Of a stretch of 5,590 bases of DNA, positions 1-5,590 are shown piece by piece. A model generated the notes under the pieces. It ran no database searches. It saw only the letters and a program-made list of their open reading frames with translations, and was not told the origin of the DNA. A program made the translations under genes and the position numbers. Origin of the DNA: Desulfobacter sp. (GTDB lineage Bacteria > Desulfobacterota > Desulfobacteria > Desulfobacterales > Desulfobacteraceae); the NCBI GenBank assembly GCA_030145005.1, contig JAQYWJ010000147.1:1-5590 (forward strand). The letters run 5' to 3'. Numbering within the stretch: position 1 is the first letter of the stretch; each line of letters starts with the position of its first letter.

Positions 1-3
1 AAA

Positions 4-639
4 TTGTCACCCAAACATACTGCCATTATCGTAATCCTTCTTATTTCGGCCGCTGGTCTGACAACGCTGTTTTCACACTCAGAGCGTATCAAACCGAACC
101 GGCCATTTAGTCAATTTCCCCTTGAGATTGGCCCCTGGGGGGGTGTAACCAGTCAAATGGACGAAAAAGTGTACAATATTCTGGGTGTTGAAGACTATAT
201 TATGGCGGACTTCAGCAAAGGCCCGGGCCAGGCGGTGAATCTTTATGTGGGATTTTATCAGAGCCAGAGCAAAGGCGATCTGATTCACTCACCCAAAAAT
301 TGCATGCCCGGTGCAGGGTGGAATATCGTCCAAAGTTCTGCCATTCCCATTGATTTGCCCAAGAGCGGCAAAACAATAAAAATAGCACGACTTCTGCTGG
401 CCAAAGGCGGACAAAAGCAGGTGGTCTATTACTGGTTCCAGTCCCGGGGTCGGATTATCAGTTCAGAATATATGCAAAAAATCTGGCTGGTGGTGGATTC
501 AATCACGAAAAACCGGACGGACGGTTCCTTTGTCCGTCTGATTGCACCGGTTAAAAAAAATGAAACAACGACCGAGGTCCTTTTAACGCAATTTGCAGAT
601 GCGGTTTACCCTGCCCTCAATCAATTTATTCCCAATTAA
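4..639 (+). CDS. epsI: EpsI family exosortase-associated protein (DUF3485)
   Basis: EpsI proteins accompany exosortases, as separate proteins or fused to the exosortase C-terminus. Their biochemical role is not settled, but they are linked to exopolysaccharide production and PEP-CTERM processing. The 211-residue product has one N-terminal hydrophobic segment (about residues 6-24), so it is probably anchored in the inner membrane with its body in the periplasm. The family hallmark HSPKNCMPGAGW lies at residues 95-106 and carries conserved Cys100. YYWFQSRGR (142-150) and DGSFVRL (173-179) are further conserved blocks. Length suits a stand-alone, full EpsI. The start is uncertain: TTG at 4 is the first available codon, the frame is open to the window edge, and no ribosome binding site can be seen, so the true start may lie upstream. 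The stop is 4 bases before the exosortase ATG, implying co-transcription. Family assignment is firm; the start is not. Confidence 0.9.
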   Translation: MSPKHTAIIVILLISAAGLTTLFSHSERIKPNRPFSQFPLEIGPWGGVTSQMDEKVYNILGVEDYIMADFSKGPGQAVNLYVGFYQSQSKGDLIHSPKNCMPGAGWNIVQSSAIPIDLPKSGKTIKIARLLLAKGGQKQVVYYWFQSRGRIISSEYMQKIWLVVDSITKNRTDGSFVRLIAPVKKNETTTEVLLTQFADAVYPALNQFIPN

Positions 640-643
640 TCTT

Positions 644-1489
644 ATGAAATTAAAGCCCATTATCCAGACCTTTTTAATTGCCGTCGCATTTACCTTGCTG
701 TACTGGTCGACTTTAAAGGACCTCATAGGGGATTGGTTTAATGATCCCGATTTTTCCCATGGCTTTCTTATTCCTTTTGTTGCCGGGTATATGGTCTGGT
801 ATCGCCAGAATCATCTCCGCCAGATTCCATGTAAATCGTCAATATCAGGTGTTTTCATCATTATTTTTGGTATGATGGTGTATATGGCGGGTAACCTTGG
901 CGCAGAATTGTTTTTAATGCGGACATCCATGATCATCACTCTGGCCGGTATCATAGCGTTCAGCTTTGGGACGGCCATGCTCAAAGCAGTTGCTGTGCCG
1001 CTGTGCTATCTGATCATGATGATTCCTATTCCAGCCATTATCTGGAACAAAATCGCTTTCCCCCTTCAGCTTTTTGCTGCCGGGATTTCCTCGGAAACAA
1101 TCAGCATGATCGGCATTCCGGTTTTCAGGGAGGGTAATATCCTTCACCTGGCCAATACTTCCCTGGAAGTTGTGGATGCCTGCTCGGGAATTCGCTCATT
1201 GACGTCTCTGCTGGCCCTGACCGGAGCGTTTGCTTTTTTATCCCATGTCAGCCAGTGGAAAAAATGGGTGATATTTTTATCCGCTATTCCCATTGCCGTT
1301 GCCACGAATGTTCTCCGGCTGACCATTACCGGCATGCTGGCGGCCTGGGTGGGCCCGGAAGCAGCCCATGGATTTCTTCATGACATGTCCGGCTTAATCG
1401 TCTTTGGCACAGCCCTTGTTCTGGTTTATCTTTTATTTATTTTATTGAGGGAAATTGGCAAAAAAGTCCGCAATACTTCTGACAATTGA
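644..1489 (+). CDS. xrtA: Exosortase, XrtA type by context
   Basis: Exosortases are polytopic inner-membrane cysteine transpeptidases that recognise a C-terminal PEP-CTERM sorting signal, cleave it and are thought to transfer the protein to another molecule. The 281-residue product is almost wholly hydrophobic with about eight membrane segments. It carries FSHGFLIP (residues 37-44), the catalytic block VVDACSGIRS (176-185, nucleophile Cys180), NVLR (222-225, Arg225) and AHGFLHDMSG (241-250, His246). These match the Cys-Arg-His triad of the family. I chose ATG at 644 because the protein then begins just before the first membrane segment. A longer frame opens at TTG 593 but overlaps epsI by 47 bases and adds 17 residues with no family character. 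No clear Shine-Dalgarno precedes 644, so reinitiation after the epsI stop at 639 is plausible. The XrtA subtype is inferred from the deacetylase and FemAB neighbours. Unlike many XrtA proteins it has no fused EpsI domain. Confidence 0.92.
   Translation: MKLKPIIQTFLIAVAFTLLYWSTLKDLIGDWFNDPDFSHGFLIPFVAGYMVWYRQNHLRQIPCKSSISGVFIIIFGMMVYMAGNLGAELFLMRTSMIITLAGIIAFSFGTAMLKAVAVPLCYLIMMIPIPAIIWNKIAFPLQLFAAGISSETISMIGIPVFREGNILHLANTSLEVVDACSGIRSLTSLLALTGAFAFLSHVSQWKKWVIFLSAIPIAVATNVLRLTITGMLAAWVGPEAAHGFLHDMSGLIVFGTALVLVYLLFILLREIGKKVRNTSDN
1447..1451 (+). promoter_or_regulatory. Ribosome binding site for the deacetylase TTG start
   Basis: GAGGG lies 3 bases before TTG 1455, inside the end of the exosortase gene. 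The spacing is short for a Shine-Dalgarno site. An in-frame TGA at 1446-1448 means no upstream start is possible in this frame, and the conserved N-terminal motif follows only 8 codons later, so the site and the TTG together fix the start. Confidence 0.55.
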
Positions 1490-2327
1490 TGTAGAAGACT
1501 GGTTCCAGGTTGAAAATTTCAAGTCGTATATTGACTTTTCAACCTGGAATTCTTTTGAACTCCGGGTGGAAAAAAATACCCATCTGATCCTGGATCTGCT
1601 GGATGCCTTTTCTTTTAAACCTAAAGCCACCTTTTTTATTCTTGGCTGGATTGCGGAAAAACTGCCCGGCCTGGTCAGGCAGATCAGGGACCGCGGCCAT
1701 GAAGTCGCGTCCCACGGAGGCAACCACCATCTGTGTACAGCTCTGGATAAAAATCAACTGGCCCAGGACCTTTTGACCAGCAAAAAACGGCTTGAAGAAA
1801 TAACAGGCCAGGCCGTTTATGGATATCGGGCCCCAAGTTTTGCCATCAACGATCGGATTCTGGAGATGATCAAGCAGGCCGGCTACCTGTACGATTCCAG
1901 TTATAACTCTTTTTCAGCCCATGGCAGATACGGCAGCATAGATCTGTCAAAAGCGGTAAAAAACGGCGGAAGCTACCAACTGAATAACCATTTTTTCGAA
2001 CTGCCGGTCAGCAACCTGCTCCTATGCAACAAAACCATCCCTTTGGGCGGCGGCGGGTATTTCAGGTTGTACCCAACCTCTCTTTTCAAGCAGGGCATAA
2101 AGAATGTTCTGAAAAAAGACAACGCCTTTATTTTTTATGCCCATCCATGGGAATTTGATCCGGACCAACCAAGAGTCCACCAGGCATCACGGGGATTCAA
2201 ATTCAGGCATTATATCAACCTGAACAAAACAGAGGGCAAATTACAAAAAATAATTAACGCATTTACTGACTGCGATTTTGTTACATGCCAACGCTATCTT
2301 GATAGTATAGGAATTTCCACTTCTTAA
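1455..2327 (+). CDS. Polysaccharide deacetylase with DUF3473 tail, XrtA/PEP-CTERM locus type
   Basis: This is a carbohydrate esterase family 4 (NodB-fold) protein expected to remove N- or O-acetyl groups from a polysaccharide, probably the one made by this locus. The 290-residue product shows TIDVEDWFQV (residues 10-19, metal/catalytic Asp12), ATFF (58-61), SHGGNH (86-91, metal ligands His87 and His91), YRAPSF (124-129) and HPWEFD (230-235). All the usual CE4 catalytic motifs are therefore present. The C-terminal HYINLNKTEGKL (252-263) is the DUF3473 signature that marks the subfamily tied to exosortase loci. No signal peptide is visible, so it is probably cytoplasmic or acts at the inner membrane face, unlike secreted CE4 enzymes. 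The start is TTG 1455: an in-frame TGA at 1446-1448 rules out anything earlier. It overlaps the exosortase by 35 bases, pointing to translational coupling. Subfamily assignment is strong; the substrate is unknown. Confidence 0.93.
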   Translation: MAKKSAILLTIDVEDWFQVENFKSYIDFSTWNSFELRVEKNTHLILDLLDAFSFKPKATFFILGWIAEKLPGLVRQIRDRGHEVASHGGNHHLCTALDKNQLAQDLLTSKKRLEEITGQAVYGYRAPSFAINDRILEMIKQAGYLYDSSYNSFSAHGRYGSIDLSKAVKNGGSYQLNNHFFELPVSNLLLCNKTIPLGGGGYFRLYPTSLFKQGIKNVLKKDNAFIFYAHPWEFDPDQPRVHQASRGFKFRHYINLNKTEGKLQKIINAFTDCDFVTCQRYLDSIGISTS

Positions 2328-2329
2328 GA

Positions 2330-2352
2330 GCTAATAGCTTACGGCTAACAGC
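2330..2352 (+). repeat. Short imperfect direct repeat in spacer
   Basis: GCTAATAGC (2330-2338) and GCTAACAGC (2344-2352) match at 8 of 9 bases and are separated by TTACG. The centre can also pair as TAGC/GCTA around TTACG. It sits directly after the deacetylase stop in the only sizeable spacer of the window. It might be one copy of a dispersed intergenic repeat or a binding site with two half-sites; the window alone cannot decide. Confidence 0.45.
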
Positions 2353-2353
2353 C

Positions 2354-2366
2354 CGCCCGAAGGGCG
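2354..2366 (+). other. Small GC-rich hairpin upstream of the dehydrogenase
   Basis: CGCCC (2354-2358) and GGGCG (2362-2366) can pair around a GAA loop, giving a compact 5-bp stem. No U-rich tract follows (the next bases are ATAATTTAAGG), so it is not a convincing intrinsic terminator. It lies 7 bases before the ribosome binding site of the dehydrogenase. It could stabilise or segment the transcript between the exosortase genes and the nucleotide-sugar genes. The structure is seen; the role is inferred. Confidence 0.4.
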
Positions 2367-2373
2367 ATAATTT

Positions 2374-2378
2374 AAGGA
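2374..2378 (+). promoter_or_regulatory. Ribosome binding site favouring the TTG start of the dehydrogenase
   Basis: AAGGA ends 9 bases before TTG 2388 but 21 bases before the in-frame ATG at 2400. Spacing therefore favours the TTG start. The ATG has only a weak GGGAAAAG stretch before it, so it cannot be fully excluded. Confidence 0.55.
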
Positions 2379-2387
2379 TAAATCAAA

Positions 2388-3677
2388 TTGGGAAAAGATA
2401 TGAAAATAGCTGTTGTCGGTCTTGGTTATGTCGGTCTGCCTTTGGCCGTGCATTTTGGTACAAAATACCAGACCATTGGGTTTGATTTAAAGCAGTCCAT
2501 TGTGGACAATAGCCTGGCCCATAAAGACCCCACCGGGGAAGTCTCAAAAGAAGAGTTTGAGAACGCCATATATTTTAAGCCAACCACTGACCCGAAACTA
2601 ATGTCTGATGCTGATATCATTGTGGTGGCGGTCCCGACACCCATAGATAAAGCAAGGCGGCCAGACCTTTATCCGGTGGAAAGTGCATCAAAGACGGTGG
2701 GACAGGTAATGAAAAAGGGTTGCATTGTCGTGTTTGAGTCCACCGTGTATCCTGGTGTCACCGAAGACATTTGTGTACCGATCCTGGAAAAAGAGTCCGG
2801 CATGGTCTGGAAAAAAGATTTCCATGTTGGATACTCTCCGGAAAGAATCAATCCCGGAGATAAGGAACATACCCTTACCAAGATTGTTAAAGTGGTAGCC
2901 GGAGATGACGAAGATACCCTTGAAACGGTAGCAGTTCTTTATGAATCCATCGTGGAAGCAGGTGTACACCGGACCTGTACCATCAAAGAAGCAGAGGCTG
3001 CCAAAGTTATTGAGAACACCCAGCGGGATTTAAACATCGCTCTGATGAATGAATTGGCCCTGATATTTGATCGACTCGGTATTGATACGAAAAATGTGCT
3101 TGAAGCAGCCGGGTCTAAATGGAATTTTCTGAAATTTTTTCCCGGCCTTGTGGGCGGCCATTGTATCGGGGTTGATCCCTACTATCTAACATTTAAAGCG
3201 GAAAGTGAAGGATATCATCCTGAAGTTATCCTGGCAGGCCGCAGAATCAACGATGGAATGGGTAAATTTGTCGTGGAAAAAGCTGTTAAAATGATGATTG
3301 CTTCCTCTCAGCCTGTCAAAGGGACCAAAGTCGGTGTTCTTGGGCTTACCTTCAAAGAAGATTGTCCGGATTTGAGAAACACCCGCGTCATTGATATTGT
3401 CCGGGAACTTGAATCTTATGGCTGCGAAGTTCTAGTCCATGATCCCATGGCGGATCCGGAGGAATCCGGCCGATATTACAATGTAGAGCTTAAACCCTGG
3501 GATGCGTTGACGGATTTAGGGGCATTAATTCTGGCTGTTCCCCATGCCTGGTATAGAGAGCAGCCTTTGAAAGCACTCACTGATAAATTAAATCCCATGG
3601 GCGGCCTTATAGATGTGAAAAGTATTCTGGATGTCAAAGAAGTCAAAAAAGCCGGTGTTCCATTCTGGCGGTTGTAA
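2388..3677 (+). CDS. tviB: TviB-type UDP-N-acetylhexosamine 6-dehydrogenase
   Basis: This cytoplasmic NAD-dependent enzyme oxidises C6 of a UDP-N-acetylhexosamine (UDP-GlcNAc in characterised TviB) to the uronic acid. The 429-residue product has the usual three-part UDP-glucose/GDP-mannose dehydrogenase layout. It shows the NAD site GLGYVG (11-16), VPTPID (82-87), FESTVYPG (116-123), GYSPERINPGD (148-158), the central helix EAAKVIENTQRDLN (203-216, Lys206), the catalytic loop GGHCIGVDPYY (256-266, Cys259) and the C-terminal GLTFKEDCPDLRNTR (319-333). All key residues are intact and the length is normal. The TviB-like block PTGEVSKEEF (48-57) favours TviB over WecC. TTG 2388 has the better-spaced ribosome binding site; ATG 2400 would remove four residues and leave MKIAVVGLGYVG, which also fits the family. 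It lies 9 bases before wecB, so the two probably work in sequence. The exact substrate (GlcNAc, ManNAc or GalNAc form) cannot be read from the sequence. Confidence 0.93.
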   Translation: MGKDMKIAVVGLGYVGLPLAVHFGTKYQTIGFDLKQSIVDNSLAHKDPTGEVSKEEFENAIYFKPTTDPKLMSDADIIVVAVPTPIDKARRPDLYPVESASKTVGQVMKKGCIVVFESTVYPGVTEDICVPILEKESGMVWKKDFHVGYSPERINPGDKEHTLTKIVKVVAGDDEDTLETVAVLYESIVEAGVHRTCTIKEAEAAKVIENTQRDLNIALMNELALIFDRLGIDTKNVLEAAGSKWNFLKFFPGLVGGHCIGVDPYYLTFKAESEGYHPEVILAGRRINDGMGKFVVEKAVKMMIASSQPVKGTKVGVLGLTFKEDCPDLRNTRVIDIVRELESYGCEVLVHDPMADPEESGRYYNVELKPWDALTDLGALILAVPHAWYREQPLKALTDKLNPMGGLIDVKSILDVKEVKKAGVPFWRL

Positions 3678-3681
3678 GGAG
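3675..3681 (+). promoter_or_regulatory. Strong ribosome binding site for wecB
   Basis: TAAGGAG overlaps the dehydrogenase stop codon (TAA 3675-3677) and ends 5 bases before ATG 3687. It is the clearest Shine-Dalgarno site in the window and fixes the wecB start. Sharing the stop codon suggests tight coupling with the dehydrogenase. Confidence 0.8.
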
Positions 3682-3686
3682 AGTCA

Positions 3687-4778
3687 ATGATTAAAATTAT
3701 GCTGATTGCCGGAGCCCGTCCCAATTTTATGAAAATTGCACCCATTGCGCGGTCTTTTAATAAAACCAATGAAATTGAATATAAGATTCTGCATACAGGT
3801 CAGCATTATGACCAGAACATGAGTGATATCTTTTTTGAAGAGCTTGGTATCAGAAACCCGGATTATCATCTGGGTGCCGGCGGTGGGACTCATGCGCAGC
3901 AGACAGCTAAAATTATGGTGGAATTTGAATCCATATGTGAGAAGGATCGACCCGATTTAGTTGTGGTCGTCGGGGATGTGAACTCAACCCTGGCCTGCTC
4001 CATTGTTGCCAAAAAAATGCATATTAAGGTGGCCCATGTTGAAGCCGGTCTGCGCAGCTTTGATCTTGCCATGCCCGAGGAAATCAATCGCATGGTCACA
4101 GATTCGATTTCCGATCTTTTTTTTGTCACTGAGAAACAGGGGATGGTCAATCTCAAGAAAGAGGGCAAACCTGATTCATCAATTCACTTTGTCGGGCATG
4201 TAATGATTGATAATTTGTATTATCAGCTCTCAAAACTGGAAAAAATGTCCCCGGAAACATTTAAAACGACTGAATATAAACAGCAGCATACCAGATATGG
4301 TGTAGTAACGCTTCACCGGCCTTCAAATGTCGATGATAAAAATACCTTGGAGGCAGTGATGGATTCCCTGGCCGGCATCTCCAGGACGCTTCCTTTAATT
4401 TTCCCGATTCATCCAAGAACACGGAAAAATCTTGAAACGTTTGGTATCAAACCGGCAGAAACCATAACCCTTACAGATCCGTTGTCCTATATGGAATTTT
4501 TAAATCTCTGGAAAGATTCCGTAGTTGCTTTGACGGATTCCGGCGGGCTTCAGGAAGAGACAACCGCTCTTGGAATTCCCTGTCTCACCTTAAGAAAAAA
4601 TACGGAAAGACCCATCACGGTCACCCAGGGTACCAACGAACTGGTTGGAACCTCAAAAGAGAAATTGATGGTCAATTTTGAGAAAATCATGGCAGGCAAC
4701 TGGAAAACCGGCAGAAAACCCGACTTGTGGGATGGCCGGGCCGCTGAACGTATTACCGATATTATTCTGACTCACTGA
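3687..4778 (+). CDS. wecB: Non-hydrolysing UDP-N-acetylglucosamine 2-epimerase
   Basis: The enzyme interconverts UDP-GlcNAc and UDP-ManNAc in the cytoplasm. The 363-residue product is a complete GT-B-fold epimerase, close to the usual length. Its motifs are GARPNFMK (9-16), HTGQHYD (36-42), VGDVNST (95-101), HVEAGLRS (117-124), PEEINR (130-135), HRPSNVD (210-216), IHPRTR (241-246), DSGGLQEE (284-291), TERP (307-310) and GTN (315-317). The conserved Asp97, Glu119, Glu131/Glu132 and His210 expected of the active site are present. ATG 3687 has a strong Shine-Dalgarno site. Paired with the dehydrogenase 9 bases upstream, it suggests production of an N-acetylmannosaminuronic acid donor, or a related uronic sugar, for the exopolysaccharide made by this locus. 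It could instead supply UDP-ManNAc itself. The enzyme family is certain; the pathway end product is inferred. Confidence 0.95.
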   Translation: MIKIMLIAGARPNFMKIAPIARSFNKTNEIEYKILHTGQHYDQNMSDIFFEELGIRNPDYHLGAGGGTHAQQTAKIMVEFESICEKDRPDLVVVVGDVNSTLACSIVAKKMHIKVAHVEAGLRSFDLAMPEEINRMVTDSISDLFFVTEKQGMVNLKKEGKPDSSIHFVGHVMIDNLYYQLSKLEKMSPETFKTTEYKQQHTRYGVVTLHRPSNVDDKNTLEAVMDSLAGISRTLPLIFPIHPRTRKNLETFGIKPAETITLTDPLSYMEFLNLWKDSVVALTDSGGLQEETTALGIPCLTLRKNTERPITVTQGTNELVGTSKEKLMVNFEKIMAGNWKTGRKPDLWDGRAAERITDIILTH

Positions 4779-4814
4779 TATCGTCTTAATCAGCACTGTC
4801 ATTCTATTACAATT

Positions 4815-5590
4815 TTGAAGCTTAATTTAACAATAAAGGCAGCGGCTGCCTCAGATAAAGATGCCTGGGATAATTATGTTCTTTCCCATTCAAACGGTAT
4901 TGCCTACCAGCTTTTCGCATGGAAAGAAGCCGTTGAAAAAGCCTATAAATTCGAGGCCTGCTATCTTATGGCGCGGGGCAAGCGCCGGATAAAAGGCGTT
5001 TTACCGCTGATAATTTTCAAATCACCTTTTTCCAAAAAGAAACTGATATCCCTGCCGTACTGTGATGCAGGAGGGCCTTTGGCAGATGATACCTTAATTG
5101 AAAGCGCATTATTTCAGAAATCATTAGAAATAGCTCAGTCCGCGAAGGTGTCCATAAGATCCACCAGGCCATTTGCAGATCTGCCTTCCAAAACGACGAT
5201 CAATCAGCAAAAGGCAAGAATGCTTCTTAACCTTCCTGATGGTTCGGATTTGCTTCTTGCGGGGTTAAAGGCAAAAGTTCGCAGCCAGGTAAAAAAAGCC
5301 TACAAAAACGGCCTGATATCAACCCTGGGATCCCTGGATTTGCTACCTGATTTTTATTCGGTGTTCTCCGAAAATATGAGGGATCTGGGGTCTCCGGTCC
5401 ACAGCAGGAAATGGATACATGCCATTCTCAAATACTACGGAAACCGTGCACATGCTGCGGTTGTTTACACCTCGTACGGGGAGCCGGCTGCTGCCGGAAT
5501 TATCCTGTGCCATCCCAGGGTTGTGTCCATCCCATGGGCCTCTTCCCTGCGTCGGTTCAACAAACTTAATCCCAACATGATGCTTTACTG
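4815..5590 (+). CDS. FemAB-like protein of XrtA/PEP-CTERM loci (3' end missing)
   Basis: The reading frame stays open for 258 codons to the window edge, so the C-terminus is missing; I recall relatives of about 340-350 residues. FemAB-fold proteins have a double GNAT domain, and classical members add amino acids to peptidoglycan precursors. The role of the exosortase-locus subfamily is unknown. Visible family blocks include AWDNYV (17-22), FAWKEAVEKAY (34-44), GVLPL (61-65), SLPYCDAGGP (79-88), KVRSQVKKAYKNGL (154-167), NMRDLGSPVHSRKW (187-200) and a final block WASSLRRFNKLNPNMMLYW that resembles the conserved second-domain segment. No signal peptide is seen, so it is probably cytoplasmic. 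The start is taken as TTG 4815, which places the protein right at the first family block. No ATG lies between the wecB stop and this point, no Shine-Dalgarno is visible, and ATT 4806 or 4812 are weaker options. It is in the same frame as wecB, 36 bases after its stop. Confidence 0.85.
   Translation, partial: MKLNLTIKAAAASDKDAWDNYVLSHSNGIAYQLFAWKEAVEKAYKFEACYLMARGKRRIKGVLPLIIFKSPFSKKKLISLPYCDAGGPLADDTLIESALFQKSLEIAQSAKVSIRSTRPFADLPSKTTINQQKARMLLNLPDGSDLLLAGLKAKVRSQVKKAYKNGLISTLGSLDLLPDFYSVFSENMRDLGSPVHSRKWIHAILKYYGNRAHAAVVYTSYGEPAAAGIILCHPRVVSIPWASSLRRFNKLNPNMMLY

Noticed and set aside
593..643. Longer exosortase start at TTG 593 (or ATG 599)
   Set aside because: It overlaps epsI, adds residues without family character, and places extra sequence before the first membrane segment. 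ATG 644 directly after the epsI stop is more plausible.
914..1335. Minus-strand open frames opposite the exosortase
   Set aside because: They lie antisense to a well-supported gene, have no recognisable domains and no ribosome binding context; they are shadows of the + strand coding sequence. The same applies to the other minus-strand frames in the window.
2339..2371. Possible promoter with a GATAAT -10 box at 2366-2371 before the dehydrogenase
   Set aside because: The -10-like hexamer overlaps the end of the hairpin, and no acceptable -35 hexamer lies about 17 bases upstream (GGCTAA at that place; TTACGG is 21 bases away). Too weak to list as a feature.
2354..2373. Intrinsic terminator after the deacetylase
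   Set aside because: The stem is only 5 bp and is followed by ATAATTT rather than a T tract, so termination is unlikely.
4003..4203. 66-codon + strand frame inside wecB
   Set aside because: It is out of frame within highly conserved epimerase motifs and has no family character.
4776..4817. wecB and the FemAB-like gene as one gene split by a nonsense mutation, since both are in the same frame
   Set aside because: wecB has a normal family length and C-terminus at the TGA, and the downstream product starts at its own family N-terminus, so the shared frame is coincidental.
1..5590. PEP-CTERM substrate, tRNA, IS element or CRISPR array
   Set aside because: No protein with a C-terminal PEP motif plus membrane segment and basic tail was found, and no repeats or RNA-like structures of those kinds were seen on either strand.

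Overview
The window is a compact stretch of a bacterial exosortase/PEP-CTERM exopolysaccharide locus. Six genes lie head to tail on the + strand. In order they are an EpsI-family protein (epsI), an exosortase (probably xrtA), an XrtA-locus type polysaccharide deacetylase with a DUF3473 tail, a TviB-type nucleotide-sugar dehydrogenase, a non-hydrolysing UDP-GlcNAc 2-epimerase (wecB) and a FemAB-like protein that runs off the right edge. No RNA genes, mobile elements or CRISPR arrays were seen, and no non-coding stretch reaches 300 bases. The largest gap is 60 bases (2328-2387).

Exosortase loci of this kind are typical of Gram-negative, biofilm- or floc-forming environmental bacteria. The base composition is moderate. 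epsI and the exosortase are separate genes, unlike the exosortase-EpsI fusions common in Betaproteobacteria. I lean towards a deltaproteobacterial (Desulfobacterota-like) organism, but this is an impression from gene style and cannot be proven from the window.

Layout: 4-639 epsI; 644-1489 exosortase, after a 4-base gap; 1455-2327 deacetylase, overlapping the exosortase by 35 bases; 2328-2387 a spacer with a short direct repeat, a small GC-rich hairpin and a ribosome binding site; 2388-3677 dehydrogenase; 3687-4778 wecB, with a strong Shine-Dalgarno site; 4815-5590 FemAB-like gene, incomplete. The tight spacing suggests one operon or two sub-operons split at the 60-base spacer.

The dehydrogenase and epimerase should supply an N-acetylhexosaminuronic acid nucleotide sugar, plausibly UDP-ManNAcA or UDP-GlcNAcA, for an exported polysaccharide. 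The deacetylase probably modifies that polysaccharide. The exosortase, with EpsI, would process PEP-CTERM proteins that pass through or associate with the matrix. The FemAB-like protein is a regular but functionally unexplained member of these loci. No PEP-CTERM substrate gene is visible. Up to four of the six genes appear to start with TTG, which is the most unusual feature at the sequence level.
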